NCBI GenBank assembly: GCA_002711995.1
Contig: PASN01000010.1
Coordinates: forward strand, 1-63,005
Direction: 5' to 3'
Source: Halobacteriovoraceae bacterium
GTDB taxonomy: Bacteria > Bdellovibrionota > Bacteriovoracia > Bacteriovoracales > Bacteriovoracaceae
DNA: 63,005 nt
Shown: one piece after another, positions 56,761 through 63,005 of the stretch
Position numbering within the stretch: the first letter of the stretch is position 1
Layout: each line of letters begins with the position of its first letter
Position numbers and translations under genes: made by a program
Notes under the pieces: generated by a model
What the model saw: the letters and a program-made list of their open reading frames with translations, nothing else
Databases searched by the model: none
What the model was told of the DNA's origin: nothing

Positions 56761-57435
56761 ATGTTAAACAACGCTTATAAAGAGCTATCTAGTGGTGACA
56801 ATAGGCACTTCGTTGTGGTTGCGGGAAATATTGGAAGTGGGAAAACAACACTTACAAAGAAACTGTCCAATCGCTTAGGATGGAAGCCATTTTTTGAGTC
56901 CGTTCAGGACAATCCATATTTAGCTGATTTCTATGACAATATGAGCCGTTGGAGTTTTCCTCTTCAGGTTTACTTTCTCAATCATAGATTTAACACTCAT
57001 AAAAATATCGAATCTGGTCTAGCAAGTTCTGTTCAAGATCGCTCCATCTATGAAGACGCAAATATATTTGCAAGAGCTCTTTTTGAACAAGGAGACTTGG
57101 ACGCCAGAGACTATGAAAACTACTGTCAGCTATATGAGTCTATGATTCAATATCTTAGCCCTCCAACGCTAATGATTTTTCTAAAGCGCTCTGTTCCTAA
57201 ACTTCAGGAAAGAATTCAGCTCAGAGGTAGAGACTATGAGCAGGCAATACCTGTTGATTACCTGACAAAGCTAAACCAGTACTACGATGATTGGTATGAC
57301 AGCTATGATCTTGGAAAGTCTCTAATCGTAGACACTGATGATTTGGACTTTCTTGAAAACGAAGAGCACTTTGACAAGTTAGTGCAGAAAATACACGACT
57401 CTATTGATCAACAGGAAATGTTTTTCACCTACTAA
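56761..57435 (+). CDS. Deoxynucleoside kinase
   Basis: Phosphorylates deoxynucleosides for salvage, fitting a lifestyle that feeds on host DNA. 224 residues of the dNK/dGK family: P-loop GNIGSGKTT (residues 22-30), FFESVQDNPYLADFYDN, the DRS motif (QDRSIYEDANIFA, where many members have ERS), and the LID region RIQLRGRDYEQAI. ATG 56761 has GGGGGAG just upstream. Substrate specificity cannot be assigned by eye. Confidence 0.92.
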   Translation: MLNNAYKELSSGDNRHFVVVAGNIGSGKTTLTKKLSNRLGWKPFFESVQDNPYLADFYDNMSRWSFPLQVYFLNHRFNTHKNIESGLASSVQDRSIYEDANIFARALFEQGDLDARDYENYCQLYESMIQYLSPPTLMIFLKRSVPKLQERIQLRGRDYEQAIPVDYLTKLNQYYDDWYDSYDLGKSLIVDTDDLDFLENEEHFDKLVQKIHDSIDQQEMFFTY

Positions 57436-57442
57436 TTAATCC

Positions 57443-57469
57443 TTAGGTTAAAAATTTCCTCGCCGATAA
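57443..57469 (+). promoter_or_regulatory. Sigma-28 (FliA)-like promoter
   Basis: GCCGATAA (57462-57469) is a perfect -10 of flagellar sigma-28. Exactly 11 bases upstream, TTAGGTTA (57443-57450) matches the -35 consensus TAAAGTTT at 5 of 8. It faces the LysM lipoprotein gene at 57511. Confidence 0.5.
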
Positions 57470-57481
57470 TATCAGAAGAAC

Positions 57482-57490
57482 TGTTATAAT
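57482..57490 (+). promoter_or_regulatory. Extended -10 promoter candidate
   Basis: TGTTATAAT is a TGnTATAAT extended -10, with no good -35. It would start transcription near 57497, only about 14 bases before the LysM gene. The inverted repeat CCTCGC (57458-57463) / GCGAGG (57496-57501) flanks it and includes the ribosome site. Confidence 0.5.
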
Positions 57491-57510
57491 CATCTGCGAG
57501 GAGATTTTTT

Positions 57511-58176
57511 ATGAAATATTTTACAACACTATTTATCTTGTTGGGACTTGTTTCTTGTTCAGGTTCCAAGTCAGTTACTGAAGACGAGTCAATTGATGCG
57601 GGGATTGAGCTTGCCGACGCTGTTGAGTTTTCGGATGAAAGCGAAGACATCATGGCCGAAACCATTCCTGAAGATTTTGCTGACACCGAAATGGTGGTTC
57701 AAGAAGAGCCTGCCTTTGTTGAAGGTCAAGAACCTGTCGCTCAAGAGCCAGTTGTTGCTGACAACTCTGCTGTTGAGATTGAACCAACTATGGGAGTTGG
57801 AACCTATACTGTTAAAGAGAATGAAACTCTAATGATGATTGCCTTCAATCTATATGGCGACTACGCTAAATGGAGAGAGATCGCACAAATGAATTCAGAT
57901 GTTTTGAATGGAACAAAAGTTGCTGTGGGCACTGAATTAAAATACAACATTCCTGCTGAACCATTTGTTTTCAGCCCAAGTGGAAACCCTTACTTGGTTA
58001 AGCAGGGCGACTACCTAGGAAAAGTTTCCACAAAAACTTATGGAACATCAAAGCATTGGAAGGCCATTTGGGATAATAATAAGCCACTAATTAAAGATCC
58101 AAACGTGATTTTTGCAGGGTTTACTATTTATACTCCAATTCTTCAGGCAAGAGATGTTGCTTTTGAAGGTATCTAA
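57511..58176 (+). CDS. LysM-domain lipoprotein
   Basis: 221 residues. Lipobox LVSC (Cys16). Residues about 20-90 are an acidic, low-complexity linker rich in Glu, Ala, Val and Pro. A LysM domain follows (about 98-150, GTYTVKENETLMMIAFNLYGD), and a second LysM-like segment (about 157-215, YLVKQGDYLGKVSTKTYGT). LysM binds peptidoglycan GlcNAc, so this lipoprotein probably tethers the membrane to the wall. A strong terminator follows. Confidence 0.88.
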   Translation: MKYFTTLFILLGLVSCSGSKSVTEDESIDAGIELADAVEFSDESEDIMAETIPEDFADTEMVVQEEPAFVEGQEPVAQEPVVADNSAVEIEPTMGVGTYTVKENETLMMIAFNLYGDYAKWREIAQMNSDVLNGTKVAVGTELKYNIPAEPFVFSPSGNPYLVKQGDYLGKVSTKTYGTSKHWKAIWDNNKPLIKDPNVIFAGFTIYTPILQARDVAFEGI

Positions 58177-58197
58177 GGTAAATTAAAACTAAGATTT

Positions 58198-58228
58198 AAG
58201 CAGGCCTTGCGCCTGCTTTTTTTATTTT
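58198..58228 (+). terminator. Intrinsic terminator after the LysM gene
   Basis: AAGCAGGC (58198-58205) pairs with GCCTGCTT (58211-58218) around a 5-base loop and runs into a seven-T tract. Confidence 0.9.
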
Positions 58229-58248
58229 AGGTCCGTGACTTTTATAAA

Positions 58249-59028
58249 ATGAAGATTTTGATTATCACATTCTCTTTGATTTTTACTTCTTGTGCTTTTT
58301 TGTCTCCAAAAAAGGATGACAAGAAATCAAAGGCCATAGGCCTGTCCAGTTATCGGCCATTAAATTCTGAAGACTTTGTGGATCATTTGCAGGCATTTGA
58401 AGAGTTTTATTTAAACTCAAAAAATGCACAGGTATATAACCTATATAGAAAAGAAGAAAAATTTCTAGAGGGAATAGCAAGGGACATCACAAAAAACAAC
58501 GAGCTATTTTTTACAAGCACCAATAGGCCAACTTTTAAGATTATAAAACATCCAGCTCCGTTTCATTTCTCTTTGCCAGGACTTAAAATTTTTATTTCAT
58601 CAGGTCTGATTTCTAAATACATAAAAAGCGAAAAGCTTCTCTACAGTGTGATTGCGTACGAGCTAATTCGAAGTGAGAAGAGGATTTACAGAAAATCCCT
58701 AATCGTGCCAACAGGTTACCTCACAACTTCTAGAATGCTAGGACTTATGAGGTTGAAAACCACTGATAAGGTGGAAATTCACAAATGGGCCTTCTACACT
58801 TTAAAAAGAGTAGGCGTTGACCCTGATATATACTTGTCTTGGTTGCAGATCCAAAACAGAAACTCTCTGGACTTTGCGGTTCAGTTGGGAGACACAAGCT
58901 CTATATCCAGAGAAGAATCCATGTTTAAAGCTTTCTTGATTGAGCAGGCAAACGCGAAATCAGGACAGGCCAAATATGAAAGATCTTCCAGAGAATTTTA
59001 TTCATTTGTTAACAGGTTAAAAAGGTGA
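58249..59028 (+). CDS. M48-peptidase-like lipoprotein lacking the HExxH metal site
   Basis: 259 residues. Lipobox TSC (Cys15). The middle follows the M48 fold order: FSLPGLKIFISSGLISKYIKSEKLLYSVIAYELIRSEKRIYRKSL, where active M48 proteins read GGxVxVTxGLLxxx...ELAxVLAHExAHxxxRH. The zinc pentapeptide is YELIR instead of HExxH, keeping the Glu but losing both His. It is thus a predicted inactive paralogue, perhaps a binding or regulatory protein. It is the first gene of a unit with the AmgK-like kinase. The match is by pattern, not by a search. Confidence 0.65.
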   Translation: MKILIITFSLIFTSCAFLSPKKDDKKSKAIGLSSYRPLNSEDFVDHLQAFEEFYLNSKNAQVYNLYRKEEKFLEGIARDITKNNELFFTSTNRPTFKIIKHPAPFHFSLPGLKIFISSGLISKYIKSEKLLYSVIAYELIRSEKRIYRKSLIVPTGYLTTSRMLGLMRLKTTDKVEIHKWAFYTLKRVGVDPDIYLSWLQIQNRNSLDFAVQLGDTSSISREESMFKAFLIEQANAKSGQAKYERSSREFYSFVNRLKR

Positions 59029-59030
59029 GT

Positions 59031-60056
59031 ATGAAACCGGAAGTTTCCGAGCGGTTGTTTATTGAAGAGCTCTTTAAGAAATCAATGGATGAGACAAATG
59101 TGGATTGTCCTAAAATTACAAATGTTGAAAGATTGACTGGGGACGCTTCTACTAGAAGATACTATCGAGTTCATTGTTCAGTTCAGTCTTATGTTGTGTG
59201 TTTGGACAACCCAAGCCAGGATGAGTTCAACTCCTTTGTTGAAACTCAAAAGTTCTTCGAAAAACATGACATCAAAGTTCCAAAGGTAATACACACAGAC
59301 CTCTCTAAGGGCTATCTTCTTGAAGAGGACCTTGGAGATGAAACGCTGCTAAAAGCACTCTCGAGTGTAAATTCGAAGGAAGCTGAGCTTTCCGTCTTTA
59401 AAGACATTATTGAGGAGCTTGTTAAAATTCACAGCATACCTTTGGAGGAAGTTTCAAAATCTCACATCGGAAAACTAAAATTTGATTTTGAAAAGCTCAT
59501 TAACGAAATAGATTTCACTGTCGATTACTTTGTAGGAAGGTTTCTGGGAGTTGAAGACGAAGGACTGAAGCGAAGCCTTATTGAGGAGTTTTACCCTGTG
59601 TGTAAAAGATTGAGCTCTCAGAAGATGGTGTGCACTCATAGGGACTTTCACTCTAGAAATATCATGGTTACAGATGATAAATTTATGATAATCGACTTCC
59701 AAGACGCTAGACTGGGAATACCTCAGTACGATTTAGCAAGCCTTTTAGAGGATTGCTATTACGATTTAAACGCTGAGAACAGAGAGCTTCTTAAGAGAAT
59801 GTACTTTGAGAGTTTGCCTGAAGAGGTTCATGGACAAAAGAGCGTTGAGGAGTTCCAATCTCTTTATAGAGATATGCTCTTGCAAAGGGTTTTTAAAGCT
59901 GTTGGAAGCTTTGCCTATATTTATCATCACCGAAAAGATCATCGCTACTTGAAATATATTGGTTTTGCCATGGAAAAGTTAAAGTTGGCAATGCTGGATC
60001 AGCCTGATCTCAAAAACTTAAAGCACAAGTTGTTTGATATATACTATGACAGTTGA
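59031..60056 (+). CDS. AmgK-like sugar kinase (aminoglycoside phosphotransferase fold)
   Basis: About 341 residues from ATG 59031 (AAAGGTG upstream). The APH fold is clear: LTGDASTRRYYRV (P-loop-like), LEEDLGD hinge, the catalytic loop HRDFHSRNIMV (about residues 203-213) and IIDFQDARLG (DFG-like), then YDLASLLEDCYYDL. These motifs match AmgK, which phosphorylates MurNAc/GlcNAc at the anomeric position in wall recycling. The following nucleotidyltransferase strengthens this. Substrate remains inferred. Confidence 0.8.
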   Translation: MKPEVSERLFIEELFKKSMDETNVDCPKITNVERLTGDASTRRYYRVHCSVQSYVVCLDNPSQDEFNSFVETQKFFEKHDIKVPKVIHTDLSKGYLLEEDLGDETLLKALSSVNSKEAELSVFKDIIEELVKIHSIPLEEVSKSHIGKLKFDFEKLINEIDFTVDYFVGRFLGVEDEGLKRSLIEEFYPVCKRLSSQKMVCTHRDFHSRNIMVTDDKFMIIDFQDARLGIPQYDLASLLEDCYYDLNAENRELLKRMYFESLPEEVHGQKSVEEFQSLYRDMLLQRVFKAVGSFAYIYHHRKDHRYLKYIGFAMEKLKLAMLDQPDLKNLKHKLFDIYYDS

Positions 60057-60978
60057 AAACGTATTGATTCTTGCCGCTGGAGCGGGAACTCGAATGGGAG
60101 AAATTGGAAAGATCCTGCCCAAGGTCTTGTGGCCGGTTTTTGAACGAAGTCTTTTAGAGCTTGAAGTTTTATATGCTAAAAGCCTTGGCGCTAAAAACGT
60201 TTTTATAAATTCTCATTACTATACAACCGAGTTGTTGGGCCACATTGAGAATAATTCCATTTTTGAAAATGTTGAACTTTTAATCGAAAATGAGCCAATC
60301 GACATTGGAGGTGCTGTTCACAACCTTGCGGACAAACTTGGCTACAGGGGCGAGCTTCTAATCCTTAATAGCGATCAGTTTATTTTTGTGGATGAGAATG
60401 TGTGGGCTGAAGCATTTGAGAGGTTCAAGACAAGTTCGTCGGTTCTTTTTAGCTACCAGGTAAACTCTAGTGACATGTACAATGCCCTTGATGTTAAAAG
60501 TGGTAGATTGTCGGGAATTATAAATAACTCTAGCCTTGAAAGAAACAAAAGTGTTAAGACCTACACTGGAATGTCCTTGATTAGGCTTGATGATCTTATA
60601 CCCTGTAAAGGTAAAAGCTCCTTCTTTGATAGTGTTGCAAATTTTAAGAATCAAAATGTTCAAGTTGTGGATATCAACGATTCCGAGTATTGGGATTTCG
60701 GCACACTAGATCGGTACTGGAAGAGCTGCTTTTCTATCTTGGAAAAAGTTCATGAAGAAACCTCTGATCGGTTTGTCTCGTTTCTGCTAAACCATAAGGC
60801 CATTCTTGAGAAAAAGGTTGAAGGCTCTTGTTACAACGCTAGCAGCAGTGAAAAGGTGATAAACCTTTCAGACAAAAAAGTGTCAGATGCTAAAAATGTG
60901 ATTATTCTAAGTGGTGAACCAAGACAGGGCACAGAAGAAAAACGAATCGTTTTTAAAAGTTTGGTTGAGCGAATTTAA
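60046..60978 (+). CDS. MurU-like sugar-1-phosphate nucleotidyltransferase
   Basis: About 310 residues from ATG 60046; the frame is open from 60034. ILAAGAGTRMGEIGKILPK is the NTP-transferase signature, followed by LNSDQFIF (metal Asp) and VVDINDSEYWDFGTLDRYW. Paired with the AmgK-like kinase, it fits the MurU step: MurNAc-1-P plus UTP to UDP-MurNAc, bypassing fosfomycin-sensitive MurA. It is longer than typical MurU (about 230), with an extra C-terminal 80 residues; a GDP- or NDP-sugar role elsewhere is the alternative. It shares TTAA with the convergent ferredoxin. Confidence 0.75.
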   Translation: MTVENVLILAAGAGTRMGEIGKILPKVLWPVFERSLLELEVLYAKSLGAKNVFINSHYYTTELLGHIENNSIFENVELLIENEPIDIGGAVHNLADKLGYRGELLILNSDQFIFVDENVWAEAFERFKTSSSVLFSYQVNSSDMYNALDVKSGRLSGIINNSSLERNKSVKTYTGMSLIRLDDLIPCKGKSSFFDSVANFKNQNVQVVDINDSEYWDFGTLDRYWKSCFSILEKVHEETSDRFVSFLLNHKAILEKKVEGSCYNASSSEKVINLSDKKVSDAKNVIILSGEPRQGTEEKRIVFKSLVERI

Positions 60979-61157
60979 TCAACTTTTGGTCGAATACATT
61001 CCGCTGGACAAACTTCAATGCAAAGATGGCAATTTGTGCAGCTCCAATTGTCGATCGCATACTCCGTACCATCGGTAATAATGGCATCCTCAGGGCATAT
61101 TAACCGGCAAGAATCGCATGATACGCATGTGTTGTTTATTTCAAGTTTTTTTATCAT
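60975..61157 (-). CDS. 2[4Fe-4S] ferredoxin
   Basis: 60 residues from ATG 61157, a length much closer to a bacterial ferredoxin than the 109-residue open frame. Two CxxCxxCxxxCP motifs, CVSCDSCRLICP and CTNCHLCIEVCP, each hold one [4Fe-4S] cluster. It carries low-potential electrons in the cytoplasm. The ribosome site is poor. Its start is 24 bases from the divergent membrane gene at 61182. Confidence 0.85.
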   Translation of the reverse strand: MIKKLEINNTCVSCDSCRLICPEDAIITDGTEYAIDNWSCTNCHLCIEVCPAECIRPKVD

Positions 61158-61181
61158 AATAGTTACAGGACAAATTATACT

Positions 61182-61910
61182 ATGAAATTGAAAATTTTCT
61201 ATAGAAGCACAACAATATGGAACATTGTACTCTTTGTTATTTTGAGCTTCTTTTTTATTTACCGGCAACAGGGAATGCTTCAAGCAAGAACTGTTTTTAA
61301 CCAACCTTTTTTAAAGGACACCCTTCTCCAGTTTTGGAGTTTTAATCTCTTATTATTGGCAACTGCAATGTCAGTTTTTAAAGTAAAGCACTTTTCAAAA
61401 TATCTGTTTGTAGCTGTTGTTGGTGCGGCAAGTGGAATAACAATTTTCAATCTTTTTGATCATTTTTCAAAGCTCATTACCATCTCGCTTTTCTTGTATT
61501 TGATAACAAGCTATTACTTTTATCAGTTTTTAAAGATTGAAATAGATGAGGCCTACTACAACCCCTCTTTTTCTGAGGATGATTTGTTCGAGCCTATGCT
61601 CACTAAACTTAATTGTGAAGTAAGAGATACTAACACTGGCAATGTTTACCAGGCGAGACTTACCAATTGGAATCCAAATGGCTGTTTTGTGTACCTCGAA
61701 AACCCAGTTGAAGATATAGATTTTAAAAATGCCCAAATAACCACTTCTCTTTCGGAGACCAGCTTTAACTCAGTGGCCGTTTTGGCCTGCAGAACCCAAG
61801 ATAAGAAAGGCTTTGGTTTTAGAGTTCCTAGCACGAAAGGGGATTTTGGTTGGAGGGAATATTACTCGATCCTTGATCAGATGGGATTTAATGTGGAGCT
61901 TTTACGATGA
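61182..61910 (+). CDS. Membrane protein with C-terminal PilZ-like domain
   Basis: 242 residues. Four membrane helices in residues about 8-115, then a cytoplasmic domain of roughly 110 residues. Its YQARLTNWNPNGCFVYLENP and RTQDKKGFGFRV segments follow the PilZ pattern (x-L-x-[ND]-x-S-x-G-G/C-x-x-[VF] and G-[VF]-G-V), though the N-terminal RxxxR c-di-GMP arm is not evident. It may thus be a degenerate or non-binding PilZ. It overlaps the next lipoprotein gene by four bases. Confidence 0.6.
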   Translation: MKLKIFYRSTTIWNIVLFVILSFFFIYRQQGMLQARTVFNQPFLKDTLLQFWSFNLLLLATAMSVFKVKHFSKYLFVAVVGAASGITIFNLFDHFSKLITISLFLYLITSYYFYQFLKIEIDEAYYNPSFSEDDLFEPMLTKLNCEVRDTNTGNVYQARLTNWNPNGCFVYLENPVEDIDFKNAQITTSLSETSFNSVAVLACRTQDKKGFGFRVPSTKGDFGWREYYSILDQMGFNVELLR

Positions 61911-62350
61911 ATAAATTTTTTACATTTTGCTTAATTGTTTTGTTTGGAGCATGTTCACCTTCACCAAAAACCCCTGATGGGCTATTGAAAATGGTGATTA
62001 AGGATGTGGCGACCAAAGAGTTAAGCAAAGACTACTTCCTAAAGCATACTTCTGGAGAGCTGAAAAGCTCAATTGAGGCCATGGATGATGAGGAACTTAA
62101 AAGAAGTGACCTTTTGAAGTCCATAAGCGGAACAAAAACAAAGATATTAAACGAAACTTGTCAGGAAAACTCATGCTCAATAACTTATGTTGTTTCCTAT
62201 AAGAGCTCTAAAGAGTCTAGCTTCTCCACTGAAACCAAAAAAATTGCCCAGCTAGAGAAGGTGGAAGATAAGTGGAAAATCTCAAAAATCACTCATTTGA
62301 AGACTTTTCACGAAGCGAACGAGCCTATCAATGCACTAGAGGAAAATTAA
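61907..62350 (+). CDS. Lipoprotein of unknown family
   Basis: 147 residues. Lipobox LFGAC (Cys16). The mature part has a short helix-rich N-terminal half (GLLKMVIKDVATKELSKDYFL) and a beta-rich C-terminal half with CQENSC, resembling small NTF2-like or DUF4878-type lipoproteins, a loose match. It is translationally coupled to the PilZ-like gene by ATGA. Confidence 0.7.
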   Translation: MNKFFTFCLIVLFGACSPSPKTPDGLLKMVIKDVATKELSKDYFLKHTSGELKSSIEAMDDEELKRSDLLKSISGTKTKILNETCQENSCSITYVVSYKSSKESSFSTETKKIAQLEKVEDKWKISKITHLKTFHEANEPINALEEN

Positions 62351-62382
62351 ACTTTTAGAAGTATTTGCCCGATAAGCCCAGC

Positions 62383-62769
62383 ATGGGAAAAGGAAATGAC
62401 TATATTTCTCAGATGGTTCTAGAGACCCTCAATGAGGCCTCGGGCAATGTGATTGAGTTTAGGAAGCCCTCCAATCAAATGGAGCTAAACTTCAACACAC
62501 ACCATGTGGACTACTCTAAAGAACGAGGCTGCTTTGAATTCGCATGTGGCGGTCAAGTCCTTGAAATCCCGTCTAGTTGGGGGCCTTTTAAAACCCTAAA
62601 CTATGACCAATCAAATTTTGATCTAAGAATCTCAAAAGAAGATCCCTCAATGATTCTAACCGTGTTATCCGCTCTACTTGAGCAGGATTTAGACCACATG
62701 CACATTTTTGGCCCAAAAGATGATCTCAGGCTGACTTTTGAGTATCAAGAATCAAGGGCGGCAGCATAG
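62383..62769 (+). CDS. Short uncharacterised cytoplasmic protein
   Basis: 128 residues from ATG 62383 (TTG 62365 is the only in-frame alternative; neither has a strong ribosome site). No signal peptide or membrane helix. One long helix (DYISQMVLETLNEASG) is followed by beta-rich sequence. No family recognised. It lies between the lipoprotein and lipA. Confidence 0.6.
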   Translation: MGKGNDYISQMVLETLNEASGNVIEFRKPSNQMELNFNTHHVDYSKERGCFEFACGGQVLEIPSSWGPFKTLNYDQSNFDLRISKEDPSMILTVLSALLEQDLDHMHIFGPKDDLRLTFEYQESRAAA

Positions 62770-62813
62770 CCTGAAGTCTTTTATATCGCTGAAAAAGGTG
62801 ATAAAAAGCGGCT

Positions 62814-63005
62814 ATGGAAAAAACAATCTTCAAAAAATATGGAAAGAAAAACCTAACTGGGAAACCCAGGTATCTAAAGGCCAGAATCCCTAAGGGTGAC
62901 AACTATAGAGACGTAAAAAAGTCTCTAAGAGAGCGCAACCTCTATACGGTTTGCGAGGAGGCAATGTGCCCCAACTTAGGCGAGTGCTGGGACGCCAAAA
63001 CCGCC
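62814..63005 (+). CDS. lipA: Lipoyl synthase LipA, 5' part only
   Basis: The first 64 codons are visible; the gene runs off the window. It reads [20 protein letters not shown], then [22 protein letters not shown], the LipA N-terminus with the auxiliary-cluster motif C-x4-C-x5-C. The radical-SAM CxxxCxxC is beyond the end. LipA inserts two sulfurs into octanoyl groups of 2-oxoacid dehydrogenases. Confidence 0.93.
   Translation, partial: MEKTIFKKYGKKNLTGKPRYLKARIPKGDNYRDVKKSLRERNLYTVCEEAMCPNLGECWDAKTA

Noticed and set aside
58351-58370. A GCCGATAA on the minus strand as a sigma-28 promoter
   Set aside because: It lies inside a coding gene, faces the wrong way for any downstream gene, and the -35 at N11 spacing does not fit.
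60975-61304. 109-residue ferredoxin starting at 61304
   Set aside because: The first 49 residues have no ferredoxin character and would overlap the divergent membrane gene at 61182. ATG 61157 gives a normal 60-residue ferredoxin.

Overview
This is an AT-rich, densely packed bacterial chromosome segment. It most likely comes from the Bdellovibrionota (Bdellovibrio-and-like predators, Bacteriovorax/Halobacteriovorax side). That assignment rests on gene order (mnmE-mnmG-rsmG-parA-parB-bactofilin followed by an F1-type ATP synthase cluster), a b subunit with a signal-peptide-like N-terminus, many secreted or lipoprotein orphans, and a rich set of wall-remodelling enzymes. It is inference from content, not from a marker-gene comparison. 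There is no insertion sequence, prophage, integrase or CRISPR array, and no gene-free stretch longer than about 290 bases.

Layout. 1-5319 is the origin-proximal block: the 3' end of mnmE (carrying a 24-bp tandem repeat), mnmG, rsmG, parA, parB and a bactofilin, with three parS-like 16-mers at 615, 1053 and 3061. 5395-11182 is the ATP synthase cluster b', b, delta, alpha, gamma, beta, epsilon, closed by a strong intrinsic terminator; the a and c subunit genes are absent. 11333-22819 holds a large secreted orphan, an MltD-like transglycosylase, a patatin phospholipase, a small HTH protein with an outer-membrane protein, a Na+/alanine symporter, ligA, glpK and a TadE-like pseudopilin. 22872-23453 is a TlpA-like thioredoxin.

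32835-23422 (minus) is one tightly packed nine-gene run: outer-membrane protein, CFI-box protein, LptF/G permease, def, fmt, rpe, hutH, hutU, hutI. 32886-38571 carries galU, two secreted orphans and a porin. 38650-48880 carries a bifunctional penicillin-binding protein, tRNA-Gln(UUG), prs, pth, ychF, an M48 protease, a Slt-type transglycosylase, a HAMP membrane protein, the Mrp P-loop ATPase and two small genes. 49121-51979 has a secreted acidic Tyr-rich protein behind a sigma-54 promoter, a polyprenol/diacylglycerol-kinase-like protein, a lipoprotein and a DUF374 acyltransferase. 56637-52017 (minus) runs from a secreted protein and an LptM-like lipoprotein through folK and an acyl-CoA dehydrogenase to etfB and etfA; etfA has an in-frame TGA. 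56761-63005 has a deoxynucleoside kinase, a LysM lipoprotein, an M48-like lipoprotein that has lost its metal site, an AmgK/MurU-like pair, a 2[4Fe-4S] ferredoxin, a PilZ-like membrane protein, a lipoprotein, a short orphan and the 5' end of lipA.

Themes. Chromosome segregation (ParABS plus bactofilin) and respiration sit together near the presumed origin. Peptidoglycan making, cutting and recycling recur (GT51 PBP, two transglycosylases, LysM, AmgK/MurU, M48 proteins). Histidine, acyl-CoA and glycerol catabolism fit growth on host macromolecules. The most unusual signals are the octapeptide repeat inside the MnmE G domain, the parS cluster embedded in mnmG/rsmG, the TGA in etfA, a sigma-54 and a sigma-28-like promoter in front of cell-envelope genes, and convergent gene pairs that repeatedly share a 4-bp stop overlap.
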